The notes beneath the pieces were generated by a model that was given only the letters and a program-made list of their open reading frames with translations, was not told the DNA's origin and ran no database searches. The translations under genes and the position numbers were made by a program. From Cryomorpha sp963836915 (GTDB taxonomy: Bacteria > Bacteroidota > Bacteroidia > Flavobacteriales_D > Cryomorphaceae), in contig CAWILH010000002.1 in assembly GCA_963836915.1 (NCBI GenBank), positions 3,906,001 to 3,970,000 of the forward strand: a stretch of 64,000 bases of DNA. The letters are read 5' to 3'. Shown piece by piece: positions 1-7,779 of the stretch; position 1 is the first letter of the stretch, and every line of letters starts with the position of its first letter.

Positions 1-3000
1 TATCTAAGGATGCGTTTTCGTCTCCAAAAGGTCCATCGCACCACTCTGGTGTTTCGGCAGTTCCGCTGCATGTCCCTTTAGCAGGAACAGGCTCACCTTC
101 ATCTGTAGTTGCAGTGATATTATTAACTGGTGCAGAAGGAGTACCGTTGTTCAACAATGCAATTGCTCCACATGGCTGATCGTTTGCCGGTGGTGGAGGG
201 CAAGTCAAGGATAATTCAAAATTACCTTCGGCTGTTCCAAAACCATCTATCATAATATAATAGGTCTCTCCAGCTTCTGCTGGGAAGCTTCCACCGGTCG
301 CAAATCCTTCGAATTCGCATCCTGACGCTCCATCAACATAACCTGATCCACCATAACCAGAGAAGCAGGTCAAATCATCGCAAGATCCAGTGAACACGTG
401 TGAATCAGTATCGAAATCGGTTCCAGGATTACATGTCTCAAGAACTACTGTGCCATCCGTGACAGCCGTATAGCTGTACCATACTGCACCAGTGGTACCA
501 ACTCCAAAATCACAGGTGGTTACTGATGGTGTGGCAATAGTAGTATTTCCAAATACTGTCTGTCCGCATGTCAATGCAATTGCATTTTCACAAAGGTCAT
601 TATCAGGAACGCAAATTTCTGGAGATAATGTGGTATCTGCATTGCAGAGTGCATTGGTAGTTCCAAAAGCTGAAACAACAGCAGCGGTACCACCAGCAAT
701 TGGACCAAGAATGGCGCTGCCGTCAACTGGAACTGTGGTTACTGTACCACCATTTACGCTCACATCATATGCAGTATTTAATGCGCCACCGGAAACGGTC
801 ACGTCGATATAATAATCTGTTTGAAAAGGAACGCATCCGTCAAGCGCCGTTCCATTTTCATCGGCTACCGGCATTGCACTGAGTGCAGGCACACATGATG
901 GGATTACACAAGAAATGTCTAAGGTGTAATTAACTACTGCGCCAAAACTCTCACCAAATAAAACATAGTAAGTAGTGTTTGCTTCTGTGGTAATCGTTGT
1001 AGTTGCATTTCCAAATAAGGAAGCGCCGCTCACACATGTTAAATCACCGCAACTTCCAGAGTAGATATATCTTCTAGAGCTAGTATTGAAACCCGTCAGG
1101 CTCAAAGCTGTAGTTGCAATGGTGACTTCGGTAACATCGGGAGTGGTAAAGGTATACCAAACTCCACCTGAACCAGCTCCAGGCGTACCTGTGCTTGAAC
1201 AAAATTCTAATCCGGCCTCATAATCTATAGCTCCGATGGTAGAACCTGTATACGATGTGTTACAGTCGGCTGTAATCGCTTCAGAACATTCATCATTTGC
1301 CGGAGGACATGGAGTAGTCGTTAAGATATCTGTAGATACGCAGAGTGCATCATCAATACCGGTAGCACTAAAATATGTTAGACTACCTACTGCAAATGGG
1401 CCGTAAATTGCGGTTTCCCCAGCTACCAAAGTGTCTATGGTGGTAGTAATAGAAGTAGGACTTGTTCCCCTTCTGATTCGGAAACTATTATTTCCTGCTC
1501 CACCATCTAGTGAAACTTGAGCGAATACTTCCGTTCCGAAGTCGATACAACCTTCTGGAAATTCATCTCCATTGGCATCAACCGGAGTAACATCAAAGTC
1601 TGCAAGTTCACAGTCTAGGACGAGACAAGTAGATAAATTTAACGAAAGCGTGATGTCTGTAGAGAAGCTCTCACCCAGTAGAATGTAGTATGTAACTCCG
1701 CCTTCGGCAAGGAAGGTGGTTGTGGCATTTCCAAAAGGAGCGGCACCAGCTACACAGATCAATCCATCACAAGATCCAGAATAAATATATCTTCTGTACG
1801 AGACGTTAAAACCAGTAGAACTCAAGCCAGTTGTGGCTAAGGTCACTTGTGTAAGAACGTCGGGTGTGTAGGTGTACCAGATTCCGCCAGCACCTGCAGT
1901 TGGAGTTCCTGTAGTAGGAGCACAAAATTGAATTCCAGCCTGATAAGGCAATCCTCCAATAGTGGTACCAGCATAAGTTGTTCCGCATTCTACTTCGATG
2001 GCTTCTGCGCATTCATCATTTACGGGTGGACAAACCACGCCGTCGGCAGTCGCATTAGCACCACAAAGGAAATCTTCAATACCAACTGCGGCAACTTGGA
2101 TCACAGCACCTGGGCTATATGGGCCAAATGAAGTGGTAGCACCACCTAAAATGGTATCGATCTGTTGAGCACCGGTTGCGGTAGTAGCCGTTATTTCAAA
2201 ACTCGTATTTCCATCGGCAGCTCCTATCGTAACTTCGACATTAAAACCTTGACCAATAGTAACACAGTCGGCAATGCTTAAACCTGTCAATGTGTCAATT
2301 TTGGCAACCGTTATTTCAGGAACTTCGCAATTTTGCTCAGCATATGTAGGAATAAGGCACCATGAAAGCAAGGTACCAACGTCACCACCAGCATCATCAA
2401 CAATATTAAGGATCCAATCTCCATTCGGAACTTGTCCTATGAAACTCGCTAATTCACCGCTTGGTGGTGCAAATGTACCCAGTAGGGTCGCTTCTGCAGG
2501 GCCTTGATTACAAGCGAAAGCATCACCTTCGTCGTCATAGACCACGTTCATATTATCATTACCACTACATTGATCAAATTGCAATGGAACAATCAATCCA
2601 CTTGGGGCAATCAAAGAAATATCTAAGTCACCTAGGAAAGTGTGATTGATAGCAATTGCAACATTCAAATCAGAAACTACCTGACCAGCAGGAACGCCAG
2701 CCACTGTAATTATACTATTGACCGGAGGAAGAACATTCGAGATTTCTTCATTCATACCGCCAGATGTAAGACCTGTACAAGCAACATCGGCCGGGAAGCA
2801 AGTACCCTCTGCCAAGGTAACGGTAGAGTTACATGGAGAGTCAAGTCCAACCAATATGCTCACCGTGATCACCTCTCCAAAAGGAATATTCTCTATTACC
2901 AGATTGTCAGTAGTATTTTCGCTAAAGAAAGAAATGAGACTTTGCTCATCTAAATTTACTTCGCTATCTGGATTGTCTGAAGAAAATTGAAGAGCAATAC

Positions 3001-3634
3001 TGGTATTGCCGCCAAAACTTCCGTAATCTGCGCGGATTTCATAAGTCTCATCAAAACAATCTGTGACCGCTGTAAAATTAAAATTAGGAGGAGTGCAATC
3101 AGCTTCGGTCACAGTCACCAAGTAATCTTCGTTTTCTCCGAAGCCATAATCCGCGCAGGGGTCGGTAGCAGTAGCACCACCAGCGAAAATTAATTTGACG
3201 CGGAGAAGCTGGTCTCCCGGTTCAGCTGTGAAGGGCACGTCTAGGTCAACAGTTGCCGTGCTCACTGAACCAGAGATAACACCAACTGCAGACCCTATCA
3301 GCTCGTTGGTCGTAAAATCACCATCTCCATTTAAATCTAGAAAGACGTAGATATTATCACTGCTAAAAGGAGAACCCACTGTAACATCTATACTCGCCGG
3401 AATGCCCGCCGAGATATTTCCAATAGTTCCTAACGAAGAGTAATTGGTATACTCGTCTTGAACAGACGTATTAGTGAACGCCTGATAGGACACTCCACTA
3501 ATAAACTCATTTCCGGCAGTCGGAAACGTAATCACTGGCTCACAAGGCTGCGCGAAGGCAGTACCTAAACCAATTGCGAAAAAGAAGACCAGAGCGCTAC
3601 AGCATCTGATCAGTTTGGTAAACTGTTTTTTCAT
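1..3634 (-). CDS. Giant secreted modular protein (GEVED, P-domain and repeated beta modules), 3' end outside window
   Basis: An uninterrupted minus-strand frame runs from ATG at 3634 to the window edge (at least 1211 codons), so the C-terminus is missing. Residues 1-28 are a signal peptide (basic start, hydrophobic core, AFAQ end). Residues about 70-150 resemble a GEVED domain (DLNGDGDFT, DYGFGENEDYLVTV). Residues about 290-430 resemble a proprotein-convertase P domain (NHTFLGDLDISLIAPSG, WILNIVDDAGGD). Then come at least three related modules starting NDECAEAI, NDECSEAI and NDLCENAI, about 241 and 232 residues apart, each with paired Cys and a YIYSGSC or VFTGSC strand. This is the architecture of Bacteroidota cell-surface or released proteins. 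A T9SS sorting domain is expected at the unseen C-terminus, but that is inference. A consensus promoter lies 85 nt upstream. No catalytic domain is visible; adhesion is a guess. Confidence 0.85.
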   Translation of the reverse strand, partial: MKKQFTKLIRCCSALVFFFAIGLGTAFAQPCEPVITFPTAGNEFISGVSYQAFTNTSVQDEYTNYSSLGTIGNISAGIPASIDVTVGSPFSSDNIYVFLDLNGDGDFTTNELIGSAVGVISGSVSTATVDLDVPFTAEPGDQLLRVKLIFAGGATATDPCADYGFGENEDYLVTVTEADCTPPNFNFTAVTDCFDETYEIRADYGSFGGNTSIALQFSSDNPDSEVNLDEQSLISFFSENTTDNLVIENIPFGEVITVSILVGLDSPCNSTVTLAEGTCFPADVACTGLTSGGMNEEISNVLPPVNSIITVAGVPAGQVVSDLNVAIAINHTFLGDLDISLIAPSGLIVPLQFDQCSGNDNMNVVYDDEGDAFACNQGPAEATLLGTFAPPSGELASFIGQVPNGDWILNIVDDAGGDVGTLLSWCLIPTYAEQNCEVPEITVAKIDTLTGLSIADCVTIGQGFNVEVTIGAADGNTSFEITATTATGAQQIDTILGGATTSFGPYSPGAVIQVAAVGIEDFLCGANATADGVVCPPVNDECAEAIEVECGTTYAGTTIGGLPYQAGIQFCAPTTGTPTAGAGGIWYTYTPDVLTQVTLATTGLSSTGFNVSYRRYIYSGSCDGLICVAGAAPFGNATTTFLAEGGVTYYILLGESFSTDITLSLNLSTCLVLDCELADFDVTPVDANGDEFPEGCIDFGTEVFAQVSLDGGAGNNSFRIRRGTSPTSITTTIDTLVAGETAIYGPFAVGSLTYFSATGIDDALCVSTDILTTTPCPPANDECSEAITADCNTSYTGSTIGAIDYEAGLEFCSSTGTPGAGSGGVWYTFTTPDVTEVTIATTALSLTGFNTSSRRYIYSGSCGDLTCVSGASLFGNATTTITTEANTTYYVLFGESFGAVVNYTLDISCVIPSCVPALSAMPVADENGTALDGCVPFQTDYYIDVTVSGGALNTAYDVSVNGGTVTTVPVDGSAILGPIAGGTAAVVSAFGTTNALCNADTTLSPEICVPDNDLCENAIALTCGQTVFGNTTIATPSVTTCDFGVGTTGAVWYSYTAVTDGTVVLETCNPGTDFDTDSHVFTGSCDDLTCFSGYGGSGYVDGASGCEFEGFATGGSFPAEAGETYYIMIDGFGTAEGNFELSLTCPPPPANDQPCGAIALLNNGTPSAPVNNITATTDEGEPVPAKGTCSGTAETPEWCDGPFGDENASLD

Positions 3635-3718
3635 AGTTAAAATGATTTGATTTATTAAGTTATAAGCGTTGAATGCAAACAGTCTGGTTTAAGCATCTCT
3701 GACTTTTTTGCATTCCCA

Positions 3719-3748
3719 CAAAGATACGAATCGAAAAGACGAAGTCAA
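3719..3748 (-). promoter_or_regulatory. Bacteroidota-type promoter for the giant secreted protein
   Basis: Read on the minus strand, TTG (3746-3748), a 19-nt spacer and TATCTTTG (3719-3726) match the -33 / -7 TAnnTTTG consensus. Predicted transcription start is near 3712, giving a leader of about 75-80 nt before the ATG at 3634. Confidence 0.6.
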
Positions 3749-4226
3749 TAGGCGCTTCGATTAATGGAGTGTTAATTCTGCAATTTTTTTGAGAATAAAC
3801 TTGCGATTTCTAGAATAGAAATTTATAAAAAACTGTAAATGAGTAAGATATAAGGATAAAATAGCCTGAAAAAAAAGTTGCGTTTCCAAGCGAAAAAAAT
3901 CAAAAAAATTTCAGCTTCTTCGTCCAATTGTCTCAAAAACATGATGAATAGGATGGTTTTAGTATTAAGTGGGCTGGGAAGCTTCAGTGAGCCACGTGTG
4001 AGACAGTTGGTGCTCCTAAATTAACATACCATTAATATGTATTCTAACCGAAATCTATGGTAGCGCAACCGAGGTGAATGGTGAAAAGCGCCCTGAGTGC
4101 GGTCATTATAGATGGATGGGCTCACCCAAAAAAGAGCCGATCCACTGCGTATCATTTCAAGATTTTTATAAGGGAATCCCAGTTTGCCGGAAGGCGATGA
4201 ACAGAGCAGTATAAGAAGATAGAAAT
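3749..4226. other. Non-coding gap, nothing recognised
   Basis: The gap between the divergent promoter region and the next gene is AT-rich around 3780-3910 with several A and T runs. Only short open frames occur (for example a 27-codon frame from 3941). No tRNA, repeat or clear terminator was seen. Confidence 0.4.
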
Positions 4227-4769
4227 CTAGGGTGCCACCTTATACTTTTCGGTGGTGGCTTTCCAATCCCACATGAAGAGCTCCAGCGCATCCTTTAGCC
4301 TTTGGATAAAAATAGGGTTGGGCGATTGAAGGTTTCTGAAATATTCTTCTTGGAAGTCATTGAGCTCATAGCGGCAGAAGATTGCCTTGGCCATGGCATT
4401 GAGCGTGTTCTTGCTGGGATGGTTCTTGCGCGCCATAAATTTCCGCGTGTCGCTTACCATAATGGCGAGCTCCATCTTGTCAATATCATATACCCCAGAG
4501 AACTTATCGAGAATTTTTTCGGTGATCCGCTTGTCTTGCCCAGCTGCAAAATGTGCGGGTATGAGCTGGATATTTCCCGCAAGGACGATCATGGTAAAGG
4601 CGCCCAGGTCATCAAGCTTCAATTCTGGCGGGCGCATAAACTCGGGTGAATCGTTGATCATTCCCACCACTTCTTCCCAGCCGGAGTCAATAAGCCCCTG
4701 TAGTCCATTCACAAAAATATTGGAAAGCCGGTCTTCTGATATCTTTTTCTTTCCGAAAATGGCGAGCAT
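4227..4769 (-). CDS. Hypothetical protein, 180 aa
   Basis: I do not recognise the family. The product is 180 residues, mixed charge and mainly helical in appearance, with no signal peptide and no Cys-rich motif. A moderately hydrophobic stretch lies near residues 55-75 (AFTMIVLAGNIQLIPAHF) but is too weak to call a membrane segment. A basic patch (RKFMARKNHPSK) sits near 108-120 and an aromatic C-terminal region (ELFMWDWKATTEKY) near 163-177. The start follows a clean ATG with no competing upstream start in frame. It is divergent from the DUF983 gene at 4944, with about 175 bp between. The continuous frame and sensible composition support a real cytoplasmic gene of unknown role. Confidence 0.7.
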   Translation of the reverse strand: MLAIFGKKKISEDRLSNIFVNGLQGLIDSGWEEVVGMINDSPEFMRPPELKLDDLGAFTMIVLAGNIQLIPAHFAAGQDKRITEKILDKFSGVYDIDKMELAIMVSDTRKFMARKNHPSKNTLNAMAKAIFCRYELNDFQEEYFRNLQSPNPIFIQRLKDALELFMWDWKATTEKYKVAP

Positions 4770-4924
4770 AAGGGGGGAAGGCTTCTGGATTGGTGTGAAT
4801 GAACAAAATTAAAGGCTTTGGTGGGGTTTAAGCAAGGGCTGGTGCCAGCTATTTTCAACAAAGTTTTCAACCCTGTACGATGGCAGCTGTCTCCTTGGTA
4901 CTGCAAAGATGAATATGGATGGCC

Positions 4925-4932
4925 TATCTTTG
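4925..4932 (+). promoter_or_regulatory. Possible -7 element for the DUF983 gene
   Basis: TATCTTTG fits TAnnTTTG. The nearest upstream TTGG (4895-4898) is about 26 nt away, longer than usual. Transcription from here would begin at about 4938, which rules out the upstream in-frame ATG at 4818 and favours a start at 4944 or 4962. Confidence 0.35.
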
Positions 4933-4943
4933 CAGGCCTGCCT

Positions 4944-5387
4944 ATGTCAAAGATTATTTCAATGATCACCTTCACCTGCCCACGCTGCCATAAAGGTAAA
5001 TTGTTTAAAAAGCGAAATGCCTATAGCCGTGGCATGGCAGAGATGAATAAGGTATGTCCGCATTGCTCGGAGCTGTTTGAAAAGGAGCCTGGCTTTTATT
5101 ATGGAGCCGCCTATGTGAGCTATGCGCTTACTGTAGCCCTCTGGGTGGCGGTATTTGTAGCACTTATAACTTTCGATGCTTTGGGGCTTATTTCATTTAC
5201 TTTTTTTGATAATCCCATCACCTTTATAGTGGTAGGCGTCGTCACCTTATTAATATTGCTTCCGCTCATCTACCGGTTGTCAAGGTCTATTTGGATTCAT
5301 CTCTTTGTGGGCTTTCGCAAAGATGCGGTAGGTTTTAATGAAGCCAAAAGGCGTGATATGAAGGAAATAGAGCCCAAGGGCGATTAA
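4944..5387 (+). CDS. DUF983 family membrane protein
   Basis: Small integral membrane protein with an N-terminal zinc-ribbon-like segment: CPRCHKGKLF near residues 11-20 and CPHCSELF near 40-47, separated by about 27 residues as in DUF983 proteins. Two hydrophobic segments follow (about 60-85, SYALTVALWVAVFVALI, and 97-117, FIVVGVVTLLILLPLIY), with a conserved-looking WIHLF segment and a charged C-terminal tail. The frame is open from 4818, but the extra 42 residues look non-coding and a -7 box lies inside them, so ATG 4944 was chosen; 4962 is also possible. Function is unknown for the family; metal binding is inferred from the four Cys. It stands alone, with more than 350 bp to the next gene. 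Confidence 0.8.
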   Translation: MSKIISMITFTCPRCHKGKLFKKRNAYSRGMAEMNKVCPHCSELFEKEPGFYYGAAYVSYALTVALWVAVFVALITFDALGLISFTFFDNPITFIVVGVVTLLILLPLIYRLSRSIWIHLFVGFRKDAVGFNEAKRRDMKEIEPKGD

Positions 5388-5741
5388 ATTTGAATCGAAA
5401 TTTAAGTGCACTCTTTATGGGTTGCCGAACTTCATTTGTCTTCTTTAGTGGCGCGGAGTATTGTTCGGATAGGGATGTAAGAAAACTGTAGATGCGGACT
5501 TATTAAAATATGTATTCGAGCAAAAGCAATCATATTCTAAGTTAGTTTGGGGAACCGAATTCTCGTTGAACGAGTTTTAGGGGTATATAAGCCATTTTCG
5601 TCTAGTTCTAATAATCGTTTACAGAGAATTGTTAATTTGATATAAATCTAACATTCAGATAACTCGATAAGTAGCTTGTGCCATTTATATTTACCACATT
5701 GTTTGATGCATCTAAACAAAATATCTTTTATTCTAATTAAT
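5388..5741 (+). other. Non-coding leader region before the lipoprotein gene
   Basis: About 350 bp of AT-rich DNA. A short inverted repeat is visible at about 5562-5578 (CTCGTTGAACGAG). Several near-matches to the TAnnTTTG box occur (around 5545 and 5635) but none is perfect. No coding frame of substance was seen. Confidence 0.35.
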
Positions 5742-5756
5742 ATGAATTTTTATCTA

Positions 5757-6473
5757 ATGAAAACTAAATTTGATTTTAAATTCGTTTTACCCATTTTCTT
5801 TGCAGTCACTTTAATTAGTTGTAGCAAGGACGAAATGGCCGATGAGGACTCTTCCGAAGTGTCAAATAATTTCTCCGAACCAGTCCATTTGGAAGGTAGC
5901 GATTTATCAAAGGCGCTGTATCTTCGGGCATACATGAGTTCAAGTCTGGGAGACACTTCTTATGTGGATGTTGTCAATGGTGGGCCACTCGCCCGCTGGT
6001 ACCGAGATGTCAACAATCATGGCGTATGGTCGGAGACGGTAGACATACAAGGGGATTACTCTACCTATCAACACAGTATCTCAGCACTTGGCGGAGATGT
6101 TTATCACTACACGAATGCAAACACACCTTACACCTACACCTTTGAAACTGTTTCGAATACTAAAAACAAGGTTCAAATCGATTATAGTTATGATGGCGGT
6201 AGTGAAGTAGGGTATTTCGTTTTAGAATCCAACTACATTGACTGCAGAGAATTATTAATTGCATGGGATGGAGGTTTACCAATACCATCTTCCTTTTGGG
6301 GAGGTATCGGCGGTGCCTGCGGCCTGTTCGCTTTGATAGAAGTTGTGACTTTGCTTACGGACCATTGCTCAAACGTAGTTCAAGTTGGTTCATCGGGTTG
6401 TGTGTCAGCTGGAGGATTACCGCAAGTCGGTTTTTGCTCAGTGGGGTGCTGTCCTAGCACTGGATGCATTTAA
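5757..6473 (+). CDS. Lipoprotein with Cys-rich C-terminal tail, unknown function
   Basis: The 238-residue product begins with a lipoprotein signal peptide: MKTKFDFKF, hydrophobic core, then lipobox L-I-S-C with the lipidated Cys at residue 22. An acidic linker (EMADEDSSE) follows. The middle (about 50-180) is rich in Tyr, Ser and Asp, as in a beta fold. The last 60 residues are hydrophobic and Cys-rich (GGACGLFALIEVVTL, then DHC, SSGC and FCSVGCCPSTGCI), giving eight Cys beyond the lipobox. I do not recognise the family. The in-frame ATGs at 5742 and 5676 only add residues before the signal peptide. A strong terminator lies 11 nt downstream, followed by a CPBP protease gene on the same strand. 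The Cys-rich tail next to a protease suggests a matured peptide, but that is speculation. Confidence 0.75.
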   Translation: MKTKFDFKFVLPIFFAVTLISCSKDEMADEDSSEVSNNFSEPVHLEGSDLSKALYLRAYMSSSLGDTSYVDVVNGGPLARWYRDVNNHGVWSETVDIQGDYSTYQHSISALGGDVYHYTNANTPYTYTFETVSNTKNKVQIDYSYDGGSEVGYFVLESNYIDCRELLIAWDGGLPIPSSFWGGIGGACGLFALIEVVTLLTDHCSNVVQVGSSGCVSAGGLPQVGFCSVGCCPSTGCI

Positions 6474-6484
6474 TGAATACCATC

Positions 6485-6529
6485 AAATCACTGAACCCTG
6501 ATATTTGGGTTCAGTGATTTTTTTTATTT
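6485..6529 (+). terminator. Rho-independent terminator after the lipoprotein gene
   Basis: A perfect 14-bp stem, AAATCACTGAACCC (6485-6498) with GGGTTCAGTGATTT (6507-6520), has an 8-nt loop and is followed by a T-rich tail (6518-6529). It separates the lipoprotein gene from the CPBP gene 22 nt further on. Confidence 0.9.
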
Positions 6530-6550
6530 AAAAGTAAATCGATCCAACAG

Positions 6551-7765
6551 ATGAGCGATATCTTGTCGAAAAAAAAGTATACTTCCATTCTTTGGTTAGG
6601 TCTATCTACTATTGTGTTTGGTACGATCGCGTTTTTTATATTTAATAAAGATTTAAGTCAGTTGAAATTATTACCCTACACTAAGGGTTCAGAAGGCTAT
6701 GCTTTTCTTAGGTTTGTCTTGATTAGCATGCTGTTAGCACCAATTTTCGAAGAATTAGCTTTTCGATTTTGGTTGGTGCCGCGTTTTTCAATTTTTATTT
6801 TTCTCGTTCCGCTTTTCCTTGCAACTGCCTTTTCCAGTTGGTTTCTACTGGGTTGTGCTATTTCAATTATTCTCATTTATATCATTTGCAAAGACCGATT
6901 CAATACACTTATTCAACAAAACTTGAAAATTATGGTCATTTTTTCTTCTATCTGCTTTGGAATTGCACATATGGGAAACTACCAAAATCCCGATTGGTTT
7001 CTTGTTTTTCCGCTAACCATATTTGTGGGTCTCGGATTTTTGTTCAGTTATTTTCGACTTCGGTTTGGTTTACTTGCGGCAGTTTTGGCTCATGCCAGTT
7101 GGAATTTATTAGCTGTTGGATTGGATTTTAATCAAATACAAGCATCTAAAGATTCAACATTTACTTATGGCAATCATACTTTTATTATTATCGCAATAGG
7201 AGCGGAAGGCGCCCAGCATCAAGGGGATTACAAAGCACAACTCCAATATCTCTGTTATGATTGTAGTACTGAGAGTGCCGTAAGAAAAATTATAAATACG
7301 GTTCATAAAGACGCAGTGTTGGATATTGAGATACCTTTTGTTAATAGCTTTGCAAGGTATAATGTCGGGCATATCGAAGGTCAATCTGATGCAGTCACTA
7401 TCGATTCTCTGAGCCAATTTTTGAATACAGCATTTAACATTTCGCTTACTTCCGAAATCAAAAAAACTGAAGTTTACTATTTGGATTTTACAGAATCGGA
7501 CTACGTGGAGTTGCCTTTAATGGACAGAATGGTCAAATCAAAATCTGAAGTCGGTTTGCAAAAGTCTTTCCTAGTTGCGAATACCCTTCAAGGTCTTTAT
7601 GGAGTTTCGGTAAGATGCGATGAGAACTGCGATCAAGATGGTTTTTTTGTAATAGACAAAGCGAAATCTGTTACAGAAAATTTGAAAAATTTGAAGAGTT
7701 TAGGCATCTTGGCGTATAAAAAGAAAAAAGAATCAGTCCTTATTTATCGTTTGACTGCTCCTTGA
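6551..7765 (+). CDS. CPBP (CAAX-type) intramembrane protease with extra C-terminal domain
   Basis: Residues 1-200 form a membrane domain of about six to seven segments with the CPBP (Abi, PF02517) motifs: EELAFR with Glu67, Glu68 and Arg72 (EExxxR), FGIAH with His140, and HASWN with His181 and Asn185. These are the proposed catalytic residues of this glutamate-type intramembrane protease family (Rce1-like). Residues about 205-404 form a soluble domain I do not recognise, with CYDCSTES near its start and a second Cys pair (VRCDENCDQDG) late. That roughly doubles the usual CPBP length. Start is ATG 6551, 22 nt after the terminator of the preceding lipoprotein gene. Expected to act in the inner membrane; the substrate is unknown, with the neighbouring lipoprotein an obvious candidate. 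Confidence 0.85.
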   Translation: MSDILSKKKYTSILWLGLSTIVFGTIAFFIFNKDLSQLKLLPYTKGSEGYAFLRFVLISMLLAPIFEELAFRFWLVPRFSIFIFLVPLFLATAFSSWFLLGCAISIILIYIICKDRFNTLIQQNLKIMVIFSSICFGIAHMGNYQNPDWFLVFPLTIFVGLGFLFSYFRLRFGLLAAVLAHASWNLLAVGLDFNQIQASKDSTFTYGNHTFIIIAIGAEGAQHQGDYKAQLQYLCYDCSTESAVRKIINTVHKDAVLDIEIPFVNSFARYNVGHIEGQSDAVTIDSLSQFLNTAFNISLTSEIKKTEVYYLDFTESDYVELPLMDRMVKSKSEVGLQKSFLVANTLQGLYGVSVRCDENCDQDGFFVIDKAKSVTENLKNLKSLGILAYKKKKESVLIYRLTAP

Positions 7766-7779
7766 AGTATGTTGAGCTT

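Noticed and set aside
492..3193. Several short plus-strand frames in the first 3.2 kb
   Set aside because: They lie antisense to the continuous 1211-codon frame of the secreted modular protein, which has a signal peptide, promoter and domain motifs.
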